From UBA4416 sp036676295 (GTDB taxonomy: Bacteria; Bacteroidota; Bacteroidia; B-17B0; Aurantibacillaceae), in contig JAKFDE010000016.1 in assembly GCA_036676295.1 (NCBI GenBank), forward strand, positions 620,001 through 684,000: 64,000 bases of DNA, read 5' to 3'. This document shows positions 8,289-17,532 of this stretch, one piece after another (the first letter of the stretch is position 1; every line of letters starts with the position of its first letter). The notes beneath the pieces were generated by a model. It worked only from the letters and a program-made list of their open reading frames with translations, was not told where the DNA came from and searched no databases. A program made the position numbers and the translations under genes.

Positions 8289-9226
8289 TCAAAAAAATAA
8301 TTTCATATACTCTGATTTTTCTTGCTTCTCTCTATGCATATAGGGCTTGTTTATACATTGGCATCAAAAAAAATAAAGCCGGCATTTACAATAAATACAA
8401 CGAACTGTTTTTAAACACAACCCATTATGATGCCCTGTTCATGGGTTCATCGCGGGCAGAAATGCATTACCATCCGGGCATCTTTGATTCCATAACAACA
8501 TTAAACAGTTATAATATTGGCATCAGCGGTGCTTCTCCACAAATTAGTTTAGCTATACTAAAAACATTTTGCTCAAAACATGGCTCCCCAAAATTTTTGA
8601 TCTACAATCTCGATCACTTTGCTTTAAAATATGATTCAAATAAACTTTATAGTTTTCCAAGGTATTTCCCTTATTTAAGCAATACCGTTTTACGAAATGA
8701 ATTGAATAACATTGATCCTCGCTTCACGTCTTTTTATTATAACCCTTTACATTCTTTACCCTATAGTCAAATTGATTATTTAAGTGTATCGCTTCACGGC
8801 TGGTTTAATGTGGTTGGCAGATATGATACACTCTGTTATAAAGGTTATCAAACTGCCGAACTAAATACGCCATTAAAACAAAAAACACCTCAACCCGTTT
8901 ATTCATACATTCATATTAAAAACAGGCAATACATCGATTCTATTATTCAGTTTTCAAAAACAAATCGCATACAATTACTTTTAGTAAACTCCCCGCTTTT
9001 AGATGGCGGAACAAAAGATGTGATCAATAAAAAACAACTTATAAGCCAATTACAAAACATTGCTTACTTACATGGGGTAGAGTATTGGGATTATTCGGAT
9101 GACAATATTTCAAAAGATCATCGTTTATTTATAGACAATAAACATATGAACCGAACAGGAGCAGCCCTTTTCAGCACCTTATTTTCTAAGGATTTTCACA
9201 ATAAATATGTTAAAACGCCGTTTTGA
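8285..9226 (+). CDS. SGNH-like membrane-anchored partner of MBOAT (AlgJ/DUF1574-type)
   Basis: The 313-residue protein has one N-terminal membrane anchor (about 5-25), a GSSR block I-like motif (Gly54-Ser55-Ser56-Arg57; Ser55 or Ser56 the candidate nucleophile), NIGISGAS as the block II-like element, and IDNKHMNRTG near the end, where His would complete the Asp/His part of the SGNH triad. This suggests a periplasmic acetyl-transferase or esterase acting with the MBOAT protein. The start is TTG overlapping the upstream TGA (TTGA), implying translational coupling. Family level is inferred from motifs; exact subfamily uncertain. Confidence 0.7.
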   Translation: MIKKIISYTLIFLASLYAYRACLYIGIKKNKAGIYNKYNELFLNTTHYDALFMGSSRAEMHYHPGIFDSITTLNSYNIGISGASPQISLAILKTFCSKHGSPKFLIYNLDHFALKYDSNKLYSFPRYFPYLSNTVLRNELNNIDPRFTSFYYNPLHSLPYSQIDYLSVSLHGWFNVVGRYDTLCYKGYQTAELNTPLKQKTPQPVYSYIHIKNRQYIDSIIQFSKTNRIQLLLVNSPLLDGGTKDVINKKQLISQLQNIAYLHGVEYWDYSDDNISKDHRLFIDNKHMNRTGAALFSTLFSKDFHNKYVKTPF

Positions 9227-9253
9227 GTAAGAGAATAATTTTTCTTATCTTTA
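9223..9253 (+). promoter_or_regulatory. Predicted Bacteroidota promoter of the porV/Q-porU2 pair
   Basis: TTG (9223-9225), 20 bases, then TATCTTTA (9246-9253), one mismatch from the Bacteroidota -7 consensus TAnnTTTG with its -33 TTG. The start codon at 9264 lies 10 bases downstream, so the transcript would have a very short leader. Confidence 0.45.
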
Positions 9254-9263
9254 ATACTTTGAT

Positions 9264-10343
9264 ATGCAACGGATTTTAATCATTTTTTTAATGGGTTTTA
9301 GCTTTATTTCTAATGCCCAAATAGCAAAATACAGTAATGAGTTTTTAAGCGTAGGTGTTGGTGCCCGTGCACTCTCTATGGCCAATGCCAATGTGGCTTC
9401 GGTTAACGATGTTACGGCCGGGTATTGGAATCCCGCAGGTTTACTATTGCAACAAAGCAATTTACAGGTAGGCTTGATGCATGCCGAATATTTTGCGGGA
9501 ATTGCCAAATATGATTTTATTGGAGCCTCTAAACGCATTGACAGCAACAGTGTAGCCGGATTAACCTTTATTCGTTTTGGGGTAGATAATATCCCTAACA
9601 CCACCGAATTAATTGATGCAAATGGCAATGTAGACTATTCGCGTTTAAAATCATTTAATGCTGTGGATGCGGCCGTTTTATTATCCTACGCACGAAATAT
9701 ACAAAAACTGAAAGGTGTGAAAATAGGTGCTAATGCCAAGATCATTCGCCGTAAGTTGGGCGAATTTGGTGGTGCCTGGGGCTTTGGCTTAGATCTGGGA
9801 GCTATGTACGATTACAAAAAATGGCGCTTTGCTGCTATGGGTCGAGACATAACGGGAACCTTCAATGCCTGGAGTTATAATTTATCGGATGATGTAAAAC
9901 AAACTTTTGCCGTAACAGGCAATGATATTCCGGCTAACTCAGTAGAAGTTACCATGCCTAAATTAATTTTAGGAGCTACTCGTACCTGGTTTGTTTGGAA
10001 AGAAAAGGTTTCATTAGGCGGCGAACTAAATTTCATTAACACATTTGACGGTAAACGTAATACTGTTATAAAAACCAATGCATGGAGCATGGAGCCTGCT
10101 TTTGGCATAGAAGTTGGCTATAAAGGTTTTGTATACTTAAGAGGTGGGATTGGTAATGTTCAAAAAGTAAAAACCATACAAGGTACTGATGCGACAACTG
10201 TTCAACCAAATATTGGTGTAGGATTAAAATACAAGGTCTTTGCTTTGGATTATGCTATGACCAATATTGGAAATGTTTCTACCTCGCTGTACTCACATAT
10301 TTTTACAGTGAAAATTGACATTAATAAAAAATTAGTAAAATGA
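9264..10343 (+). CDS. PorV/PorQ-family outer-membrane barrel protein
   Basis: The 359-residue protein has a signal peptide (about 1-18, SNAQ cut) and the family N-terminus with FLSVGVGARALSMANANVA followed by YWNPAGL, as in FadL-like PorV/PorQ barrels of the type IX secretion system. PorV shuttles C-terminal-signal-bearing cargo to the PorU sortase at the outer membrane; PorQ belongs to the same attachment complex. The stop overlaps the start of the PorU-like gene (ATGA), supporting a working pair. I do not separate PorV from PorQ on sequence alone. Confidence 0.82.
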   Translation: MQRILIIFLMGFSFISNAQIAKYSNEFLSVGVGARALSMANANVASVNDVTAGYWNPAGLLLQQSNLQVGLMHAEYFAGIAKYDFIGASKRIDSNSVAGLTFIRFGVDNIPNTTELIDANGNVDYSRLKSFNAVDAAVLLSYARNIQKLKGVKIGANAKIIRRKLGEFGGAWGFGLDLGAMYDYKKWRFAAMGRDITGTFNAWSYNLSDDVKQTFAVTGNDIPANSVEVTMPKLILGATRTWFVWKEKVSLGGELNFINTFDGKRNTVIKTNAWSMEPAFGIEVGYKGFVYLRGGIGNVQKVKTIQGTDATTVQPNIGVGLKYKVFALDYAMTNIGNVSTSLYSHIFTVKIDINKKLVK

Positions 10344-13300
10344 TAAAACGTTTATTCATTACGCTTTTCTTTTTCTGTGGATTACTGAAACTTTCAGCTC
10401 AACAGTATGGAAACGAATGGATAAATTACAATCAACAACATTTTCGGATAAACATTGCAAAAACAGGTTTATACCGTATTGATTCTACTACACTGGTTAA
10501 TGCAGGAATTCCATTAAACAGTATGGACCCCAGAAAATTTCAATTATTTATAAAAGGGCAAGAACAATACATTTACATTAAAGGCGAAAACGATGGCGTT
10601 TTCAACAACACTGACTATATAGAATTTTATGCCGAAAAAAATGATGGGCGATTCGATTCTTTAGCCTATTCTAATATTACACGCTTACCTAATCCTTATG
10701 TTGCTTTATTTAATGATACCAGTTATGCCTATTTAACCTGGAATGCCATCACCAATAATAAACGCGCTACTATTGAAACTGATCTTAATTTTTCGGGATA
10801 CAGCCCTGCCGAATATTTTTATAGCGAAAAAGTAATGGCCGGAAACAGTTATTATTCTCTTGGCAAAACTTATATAAGTAATATTTCTGATCCCCGATAT
10901 GTTACCGGCGAAGGTTATGGCTTTGGCTTGGCAAAAGGACAAATTATACAAACCAATTTTGGTAATTTAAATGTGTATCAATCCAGTAGCATGCCGGTAT
11001 TTATAAAAACCAGTTACTCAGGAACTTCTCAGAATTTTTTGAGTAATGGCTACGATCACCAATTAAAGTTAGACTATCTTGACAATAGCAGTAATTATAC
11101 AACACTAAACGACACTACATTTACCGGCTACAACCAATTCTTAATTGAAAAAGAGATCACTTCAGATAAACTCCAAAACAATTCAGTAGTAAGGGTTACC
11201 AGTGTTAACAATCCTTTTTTTAGTTCTATTAACAACAACACCAACCTTCATTACTTATATTTAAAATACCCCGAGTTACCCAATTTTCTTGGAGTTTCAG
11301 AAAAATTATTCTTCATCGACGATAACACATCCTTCTTAAAAACATTTGTTGATCTACAAAACGTTAGTGTGGCAAGTAATTCAGTTATTCTGTATGATTT
11401 AACCAATCACAAGTACATTTCAACATCTGTCAGCGGAAATAATGTTAAAGCCTTAATTCCAAACGGCGGGGCACAGAAAAAATGTTTTCTGACAGTGAGC
11501 AGTAATACCATAAACGTTAGTTCTCTTAGCCCCGTGAATCAAAGCGGTTATTTTGTAAATTATAAATCTAAAACGTCTGATTCTGCCTATTTGATCATAT
11601 CCCACAAAGGATTAGAAACCGCTGCCAATAATTATAAAACGTATAGAGAAAGCTCTGCCGGTGGGTCTAACTATGTTATCCTAGCGTATATAGACGAATT
11701 GTATGATCAGTTTGCTTATGGTAACAAAAAAAATCCTTTAGCTATTAAAAACTACTGCAAATTTTTAAGTGACAGTTTAACATTGCCTCCAAAATATTTA
11801 TTGCTGTTGGGTAAATCCATTAAAAATGATCTGGTAAGAGCTAATTCCGAGCACTGGAATGCCTGTGAATTGCCAACCATGGGTACTCCGGCATCCGATA
11901 ATTTATTGACAACCGGCATTCATGGTGCAAATTCAGCAACGCCTTTTATTCCATTGGGACGTGTATCTGCAAAAAATAATACAGAAGCTGGTTGGTATCT
12001 TAACAAAGTTATTTCGCATGAAAGTAGTTTGCCAAACCATGATGAATGGCGCAAACGTGTGTTACATTTTTCCGGTGGTTATGATCAGGGACAACAATTT
12101 TTATTTCAATCCTATTTAAATTATTATAAAGCAATTATTACGGATACCTTGTATGGAGGTCAGGTATTTACGTTTAAAAAAACTTCTACTGCCCCTATAC
12201 AAATTAATGTGAGCGATTCCGTGAAACAATTAATAGACCAAGGCGCTTCCATTGTTACATTTTTTGGCCACGCTTCTTTATATGGTTTTGATCAGGCTAT
12301 CGATGATCCTACCACTTATAGTAACAAGGATAAATACCCGCTATTAATTGCAAACTCTTGTTATTCGGGGGACGTTCACTCCTTAGGCTCCAACAGCACC
12401 TCTGAGGCATTTACATTAATAAATGAAAAGGGAACGATTGGATTTATTGCCTCCTCGGCTACCGGACTGGTAAACACCCTTTACACATATTCCTCTGAGT
12501 TATACAAATCAATTGCTTATGAGCGATATTATTTGGGAATAGGAGATGCTATCAAAAACACATGTTACAAAACCTCATTCTCTTCTATGGATCAATTGCA
12601 GGAAATTGCAGGATTAGAAATGACCCTGGAAGGAGATCCCTACATCAGACTGAATGCTTTTGCAAAACCGGATTATCAGGTAGAAAATTCAAGCCTTTAT
12701 TTTAATACCTCTAGTTATGTAGATTCTATTGGTATAAACGTGAAAATAAAAAATTTAGGGAAAGCCATTATCGATACGTTTGTTGTAAGAGTAGAGCGTT
12801 ATTTTCCATCGGGAGACACCATTAATTTTTTGAAAAAATTCACCGCGCCATTTAATAACGATACACTTAGTTTTTATATTTTAAAAGATTTTGAAAAAGG
12901 TGTAGGCTTAAACCACTTTAAAGTATTTATAGATTATTATAACGAGATCGATGAATTATTAGAGAATAATAATTCTACAGGAACCGTAGATCTATTTATT
13001 CCAGGTGGCGATGTGATACCCGTTTATCCTTATAAATATGCTATTGTGCCTAACACTCCGCAAATTACATTAAAAGCGTCTACGGCCGATCCTTTTGCGC
13101 CAAGCAGCAATTACAAAATTCAATTAGACACAAACGACACTTTTATTAATCCCATTAACTCAACAGTAGTCACCAGTTCGGGTGGTGTGATCGAATGGAC
13201 CGTTAATTTACCTTATGCGGATAGTACCGTTTATTTTTGGCGCATTACCAAAGATTCGCTATCACCGGCTGATGTCATAAGATGGAGAGAAAGTTCATTT

Positions 13301-15361
13301 CAGGTCATTGGCACAAAAACAGGCTGGGCACAGGCACATTTCCATCAATTTAAAAATGATTCCTATCAATTTATTAAATATCAAAAACCTCAACGTCAAT
13401 TTCAATTCTTTAATGATTATTTATCACTCAAATGTCAGAATGGGTTTTCTAATGTATTAGCTTTTTCCGACATACAATATTCGTTAAACAACAGTATAAA
13501 GGCAACGTGGCATTTTGCTTTTAACGGCTGGACCATTGCCGTTTTTGATAATGTTACCGGACAGCCTTGGACAACCAGAATTAATGGCACTTCTGGCTAC
13601 GCATCTCCTTACAACAATTGTTTGGCTTTTGCTAATCAAAATTTTTGGGCTTATGATTTTGGGCCTAACACTTATTGTGGTACACCAACTGCTACCTGGC
13701 AAACTGATTTAACTTATTTAATCAGTCAGGTTCCCGACAGTTCTTATGTATTAGCTTACAGTTCCGATGCTCATGGCGCACAAACCTATAACACTGCTAT
13801 GTATAATGCCTTTGAAAGTTTTGGTAGCGCGGCCATACATACAACATTAGACACGGTTCCAATGATCATTTTTGGAAAAAAAGGCAGGCCATCCGGCACA
13901 GCGCAAGAAGTAACAGGTGTCAATTCTAAATCTGTTGTGAATCTTGAAGATAGTATGATCACCAGATGGAACAGTGGTCATATCCTGTCTGAACTAATTG
14001 GCCCTTCTGCAAAATGGAATAGTTTGCATTGGAAGTATACAGGTTTCTCCGGCTTAAACAATGATACTGTTGTATTAAAGATCATCCGCTTTAACCAAAA
14101 TGGGCAATCGGATACTGTGCCTACAATTGCGTTAACCAATACAACATTCGATCTGTATAATCTTGACACACACATTGACGCTAATACTTACCCTTACATT
14201 CAATTGGTAGCATTAATGAAAGATAATGTAACGCACAATGCTCCGCAACTAAAAAAATGGCAGGTCATCTATGATCTGGCTCCTGAGTGTGCTATTAATC
14301 CATTGAAAGGTTACGCACTGGCTAATGATAGTCTATCGGAAGGAGATAAACTAAGCATTAAACTTCCTATTGAAAATATCGGAACTGTGCCATTTACCGA
14401 TAGCTTGTTAGTGACTTATTGGATAGAAGATAATTCAGGTATTCCACACCAATTACCACAAAAATTAAAATTAAAACCATTTGTGCCTGCTCAGGTAATA
14501 ATTGACACCATTAACTTCAATAGTTATCAATATCCGGGGTTAAATTATTTATGGGTAGATGTTAATCCTCCGGGACATATCAAATACCAAAACGAGCAAT
14601 ATCATTTTAATAACATTGCACGTATTCCTTTTAAAGTAAATGCCGATAAAGTTAATCCACTACTGGATGTCACCTTTGATGGCGCTCATATTTTAAATGG
14701 TGACATCATTTCGGCCAAACCTCATGTATTAGTAACCCTTAAAGACGAAAATAAATTTCTGGCATTAAACGACACTTCTAACTTTGCTGTATTTATAAAA
14801 TATCCTGACCAAGCCGCAGAAAAGCGTTTGTATTTTGCTAATTCTCTTCAGTTTACTCCTGCTCAACTACCTAACAACTCTTGTAAAATTGAATGGAAAC
14901 CGGAACTTGTTATGGACGGCAAATATACCATGATCGTTCAGGCAACAGACAGATCAAGAAATGTATCGGGTTCTGTAGATTATTCTATTCAATTTGAAAT
15001 TGAAACCAAACAAACCATTACCGAAGTTTTAAATTACCCTAATCCTTTCAGTACCTCTACCCGATTTGTATTTACACTAACCGGTAGTGAAGTGCCTGAT
15101 GTATTTATTATACAAATTATGACCATTACAGGAAAAGTAGTAAGAGAAATTACAAAAAACGAATTGGGAAATATCCGAATAGGCAGAAACATTACAAGCT
15201 ATGCCTGGGATGGTAAAGATGAATATGGTGATAAATTAGGGAATGGTGTTTATCTGTACAGAGTGATTACCCGCCATAATGGCGATGCTATTGAAAAGCG
15301 ACAAACAGAAGCAGATTCATTCTTTAAAAAAGGAATCGGAAAATTAGTAATTATGCGTTAG
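10340..15361 (+). CDS. Type IX secretion C25 sortase, PorU2-like
   Basis: This 1673-residue secreted protein has a signal peptide (about 1-21), a long N-terminal beta region, a gingipain-type C25 peptidase domain (about 420-760) with the His of FFGHAS at residue 644 and the Cys of NSCYSGD at residue 674, several Ig/CARDB-like segments, and a C-terminal FlgD/T9SS-type beta domain starting near NYPNPF (about 1570) with GNGVYLYRV. PorU removes C-terminal signals from T9SS cargo and links them to lipopolysaccharide. At 1673 residues it is longer than classical PorU (about 1100-1300), matching the PorU2 group. Both catalytic residues are present. It shares a 4-base overlap with the upstream barrel gene. 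Confidence 0.85.
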   Translation: MIKRLFITLFFFCGLLKLSAQQYGNEWINYNQQHFRINIAKTGLYRIDSTTLVNAGIPLNSMDPRKFQLFIKGQEQYIYIKGENDGVFNNTDYIEFYAEKNDGRFDSLAYSNITRLPNPYVALFNDTSYAYLTWNAITNNKRATIETDLNFSGYSPAEYFYSEKVMAGNSYYSLGKTYISNISDPRYVTGEGYGFGLAKGQIIQTNFGNLNVYQSSSMPVFIKTSYSGTSQNFLSNGYDHQLKLDYLDNSSNYTTLNDTTFTGYNQFLIEKEITSDKLQNNSVVRVTSVNNPFFSSINNNTNLHYLYLKYPELPNFLGVSEKLFFIDDNTSFLKTFVDLQNVSVASNSVILYDLTNHKYISTSVSGNNVKALIPNGGAQKKCFLTVSSNTINVSSLSPVNQSGYFVNYKSKTSDSAYLIISHKGLETAANNYKTYRESSAGGSNYVILAYIDELYDQFAYGNKKNPLAIKNYCKFLSDSLTLPPKYLLLLGKSIKNDLVRANSEHWNACELPTMGTPASDNLLTTGIHGANSATPFIPLGRVSAKNNTEAGWYLNKVISHESSLPNHDEWRKRVLHFSGGYDQGQQFLFQSYLNYYKAIITDTLYGGQVFTFKKTSTAPIQINVSDSVKQLIDQGASIVTFFGHASLYGFDQAIDDPTTYSNKDKYPLLIANSCYSGDVHSLGSNSTSEAFTLINEKGTIGFIASSATGLVNTLYTYSSELYKSIAYERYYLGIGDAIKNTCYKTSFSSMDQLQEIAGLEMTLEGDPYIRLNAFAKPDYQVENSSLYFNTSSYVDSIGINVKIKNLGKAIIDTFVVRVERYFPSGDTINFLKKFTAPFNNDTLSFYILKDFEKGVGLNHFKVFIDYYNEIDELLENNNSTGTVDLFIPGGDVIPVYPYKYAIVPNTPQITLKASTADPFAPSSNYKIQLDTNDTFINPINSTVVTSSGGVIEWTVNLPYADSTVYFWRITKDSLSPADVIRWRESSFQVIGTKTGWAQAHFHQFKNDSYQFIKYQKPQRQFQFFNDYLSLKCQNGFSNVLAFSDIQYSLNNSIKATWHFAFNGWTIAVFDNVTGQPWTTRINGTSGYASPYNNCLAFANQNFWAYDFGPNTYCGTPTATWQTDLTYLISQVPDSSYVLAYSSDAHGAQTYNTAMYNAFESFGSAAIHTTLDTVPMIIFGKKGRPSGTAQEVTGVNSKSVVNLEDSMITRWNSGHILSELIGPSAKWNSLHWKYTGFSGLNNDTVVLKIIRFNQNGQSDTVPTIALTNTTFDLYNLDTHIDANTYPYIQLVALMKDNVTHNAPQLKKWQVIYDLAPECAINPLKGYALANDSLSEGDKLSIKLPIENIGTVPFTDSLLVTYWIEDNSGIPHQLPQKLKLKPFVPAQVIIDTINFNSYQYPGLNYLWVDVNPPGHIKYQNEQYHFNNIARIPFKVNADKVNPLLDVTFDGAHILNGDIISAKPHVLVTLKDENKFLALNDTSNFAVFIKYPDQAAEKRLYFANSLQFTPAQLPNNSCKIEWKPELVMDGKYTMIVQATDRSRNVSGSVDYSIQFEIETKQTITEVLNYPNPFSTSTRFVFTLTGSEVPDVFIIQIMTITGKVVREITKNELGNIRIGRNITSYAWDGKDEYGDKLGNGVYLYRVITRHNGDAIEKRQTEADSFFKKGIGKLVIMR

Positions 15362-15364
15362 AAT

Positions 15365-16339
15365 TTATTTGATCACTAAAGTATCTAAAATTTTATCCTT
15401 CAAAATAAACGTTTTTACCATTTCTGACACTTGTTTCAGAATCTTCTCTTCCAAGTTTTTATCGATCCCTAATAAAGCATGGGCTTTTTCTTTTGCCTCT
15501 TGTGTACTACAATCAGTTGTTTTTGAGATAGCTTCAGCTAAAGCCATAACACGCAAACCGTTATCTTTTAATATTCCCAGTTCTCTGATGATCCAGCTTA
15601 AAGCAAAAAAAGAATCGTGATCAAACTCCATAACAACAGCATTTTTTGGCTTAACAGGAAGTTTATTAAACGGCGACTTTAGAATTTCCGGTGTAAAATA
15701 ATTAATTTGATACTTGGGCTTTTTTGCTGTTTTTTTCAATTGGATCAGGCCATTCAAAGCCTGAGCGTAAATACTGAGCCAACGCAATTTACGGCGTACC
15801 TCGTGAACCTGTTTTTCAAATTGAGTAAAAGAGTAATCAATTTTCTGTAAAAAGATCAAGATGTTTTCTATGTCTGCTTTAATTGTCAGCTTTAATTCAT
15901 TCAAATATTCCTTGTTATATACAACCGTATATTCATTCAATCTAGCATCAAATTCTTTTAACTTTCCTTCCAGCCATTCTTTTTCCAACAAGCGACTATC
16001 CGACTTTTCGAGCCTCTTTTTTGCCTTTTCGGTAAAATAAGCTACTGTTGCTTTATCAATTTTTTTATTGGCTTTAAGCTCTTTTTCTAAAACTAAATAA
16101 TAATCAATTTCGCCAAAGACATCTTCCATTTTTTTAAAACGCTTATGCCATTTAGCGAATATTTTTTCGTCAAAGGCATAATCATGAATTCGCGTTAAAG
16201 CTTCCAGCATAAAAAGAGATGTTCGCACATCATTTTGATGCAACCACAACGAAGGGCTTTTTTGCTTCGATGCCTTTGTAAGCAAGCTTTGCAATTTAAC
16301 ACTATGAACTAAAAATGGATTAAAAGATGATGTTGCCAT
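15365..16339 (-). CDS. CHAD-like helical protein
   Basis: The 324-residue, Lys/Glu-rich, almost entirely helical protein has no signal peptide. Two stretches resemble CHAD-domain helices: LHQNDVRTSLFMLEAL followed by FKKMEDVFGEIDYYL in the first half, and QVHEVRRKLRWLSIYAQAL in the second, with the H-x2-R-x3-[KR]-x2-R spacing of the conserved histidine helix. CHAD proteins bind polyphosphate; that role here is inference. It converges on porU2 (3 bases between stops). The SET-domain gene lies upstream on the same strand across a 138-bp spacer in which I see no gene. An unassigned helical protein is the alternative. Confidence 0.5.
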   Translation of the reverse strand: MATSSFNPFLVHSVKLQSLLTKASKQKSPSLWLHQNDVRTSLFMLEALTRIHDYAFDEKIFAKWHKRFKKMEDVFGEIDYYLVLEKELKANKKIDKATVAYFTEKAKKRLEKSDSRLLEKEWLEGKLKEFDARLNEYTVVYNKEYLNELKLTIKADIENILIFLQKIDYSFTQFEKQVHEVRRKLRWLSIYAQALNGLIQLKKTAKKPKYQINYFTPEILKSPFNKLPVKPKNAVVMEFDHDSFFALSWIIRELGILKDNGLRVMALAEAISKTTDCSTQEAKEKAHALLGIDKNLEEKILKQVSEMVKTFILKDKILDTLVIK

Positions 16340-16477
16340 AATTATAATTTTAAAATTTTGGTCTAAAAAATAGTATTTATCTGTTTATGTTACCCTCTTC
16401 AGTTTTTAACTAACACTCCGTAGGTCTAGAAACATAATAACACTATTGAAGTTACCGAAAATTATTGGATTTTCTGG

Positions 16478-16966
16478 CTAAGTTTTTGTTTTTTTCATAA
16501 GCCCTAACTTTTTTAAATCCAATGCTCCATAGTACACTATAGCTTTCCAGTAACTTGGTCCGTAACTAACGTATAATTCTTCACCTGCTTTAATATTTCT
16601 CTTGGCAATAACAAATAATCTTCCTCGTGCCACAACGATAGAAGCATTATTTTTTAAATTAGATACTTTTGTCAAACCCTTAGCATCATTTATATAAGTT
16701 GCGATACAATTTTTATCTTTTAATGAATCTAAGCTATATGTTTTATTAAGGTAAAGTATGGAATGTGATTGCTTTAAAATAAATCTCGCAGCTCCTATCG
16801 TGTGTGAGATCTTCTCTCCTGTGAATTCAGTAATAATAGATTCCTTTTCTATACTCACTTTTGTAAACACCCCTTTACCTGCTCCTGGAATAAGTGATTT
16901 TTTTATCACAAGATCGTCTTCCATAAAATTCATTCTTTTCACTAAAGGCTTTGGCATCTTATTCAA
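16478..16966 (-). CDS. SET-domain protein lysine methyltransferase
   Basis: The 162-residue product is a minimal SET domain. It has the S-adenosylmethionine-binding start GAGKGVFT (about 28-35), an acidic-cofactor strand IITEFTGE, the pseudoknot region YINDA...NNASIVV in place of the usual NHS-x-x-PN, and the closing segment NIKAGEELYVSYGPSYW carrying the catalytic Tyr. SET enzymes methylate lysine in proteins; bacterial examples are scarce and their substrates mostly unknown. It is divergent from two short genes for lysine-rich double-glycine-leader peptides, with 66 bp between them. Starts at internal ATGs (codons 12 or 15) are possible. A substrate link with the peptides is a hypothesis. 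Confidence 0.82.
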   Translation of the reverse strand: MNKMPKPLVKRMNFMEDDLVIKKSLIPGAGKGVFTKVSIEKESIITEFTGEKISHTIGAARFILKQSHSILYLNKTYSLDSLKDKNCIATYINDAKGLTKVSNLKNNASIVVARGRLFVIAKRNIKAGEELYVSYGPSYWKAIVYYGALDLKKLGLMKKTKT

Positions 16967-16974
16967 ATTACGTA

Positions 16975-17004
16975 TTGTTTAAATCAGGGAAAATCATATT
17001 TTTA
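16975..17004 (+). promoter_or_regulatory. Predicted promoter of the GG-leader peptide genes
   Basis: TTG (16975-16977), 19 bases, TATTTTTA (16997-17004), one mismatch from TAnnTTTG. It lies between the divergent SET gene and the first peptide gene, 28 bases ahead of the ATG. Confidence 0.4.
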
Positions 17005-17032
17005 CATTAAAAAAATATAATCTTATAAAATT

Positions 17033-17203
17033 ATGAAACTAAGCGACATCTTCAGAAAAAAAAGTACAATTTCAAAAGCTGAGAAAGCGATTGTAAAAAT
17101 TGACAAAAAACAACTGGCTAAAATAACCGGTGGTGTTAGTTTACTAGAAAGTACTGTATCAGGAGTAGTTACAGACAATAAACATCCTGAGGGGAGATAT
17201 TAA
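17033..17203 (+). CDS. Double-glycine-leader peptide A (RiPP/bacteriocin-like precursor)
   Basis: ATG at 17033 to TAA at 17201-17203 encodes 56 residues. Residues 1-34 form a charged leader ending in ITGG, with MKLSDIFRKK at the start and IVKIDKKQL before the glycines; the spacing of hydrophobic residues before GG matches peptides cleaved by C39-type peptidases. The 22-residue remainder begins VSLLEST and ends HPEGRY; it has no Cys, one Lys and several Ser/Thr. The next gene is a paralogue: 24 of 34 leader residues are identical, while the cores are unrelated. A conserved leader with a variable core is the mark of exported or modified precursor peptides. No transporter or lanthipeptide synthetase is in the window. 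Confidence 0.75.
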   Translation: MKLSDIFRKKSTISKAEKAIVKIDKKQLAKITGGVSLLESTVSGVVTDNKHPEGRY

Positions 17204-17250
17204 TTATTTATAAATTCGCTATCATAAAAAACAATAACAATTATAAAATC

Positions 17251-17418
17251 ATGAAACTATCTGATATTTTTAAAAAGAAAACCGTTATTTCTAAAACAGA
17301 GCCACTAATTGTGAAAATTGACAAGAAAAAACTTGAACAATTAACCGGTGGTATTACTTATGAAGTTGATCCCCGTAAATTTAGCGATGCCTCTGCAGGT
17401 CAAGGCGCAAAAGACTAA
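17251..17418 (+). CDS. Double-glycine-leader peptide B (paralogue of A)
   Basis: ATG at 17251 to TAA at 17416-17418 encodes 55 residues: leader 1-34 (MKLSDIFKKK, IVKIDKKKL, LTGG) and a 21-residue core that begins ITYEVD and ends GQGAKD, with two Lys and no Cys. The upstream sequences of A and B are also alike (TTATAAAATnATGAAACT around both starts), so this is a tandem duplication that kept leader and start region while the core diverged. It lies 47 bases after gene A with no terminator between, then a strong terminator, so the two form one transcript. Confidence 0.75.
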   Translation: MKLSDIFKKKTVISKTEPLIVKIDKKKLEQLTGGITYEVDPRKFSDASAGQGAKD

Positions 17419-17455
17419 TTTTCAACTATTACTTAGCGACATACCGCTATATATA

Positions 17456-17480
17456 AAAAGGCCGAATTTTCGGTCTTTTT
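17456..17480 (+). terminator. Rho-independent terminator after the GG-peptide genes
   Basis: AAAAGGCCGA (17456-17465), loop ATTT, TCGGTCTTTT (17470-17479), then T. The stem has one G-T pair and a U-tract. It closes the two-peptide transcript before the gltX promoter. Confidence 0.8.
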
Positions 17481-17518
17481 CATTTAAATCTCCCCTTTTT
17501 AGAGTAAATATTATATAG

Positions 17519-17526
17519 TATCTTTG
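17519..17526 (+). promoter_or_regulatory. -7 promoter element TATCTTTG of gltX
   Basis: TATCTTTG matches TAnnTTTG exactly and ends 6 bases before the ATG at 17533. Transcription would begin at or next to the start codon, so the gltX mRNA may be leaderless. No clear -33 TTG is seen. Confidence 0.55.
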
Positions 17527-17532
17527 CCCTCT

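Noticed and set aside
16340..16477. Weak hairpin CCGAAAAT/ATTTTCTGG downstream of the SET gene
   Set aside because: The stem is interrupted and lacks a T-run in the SET direction, so I do not call a terminator.
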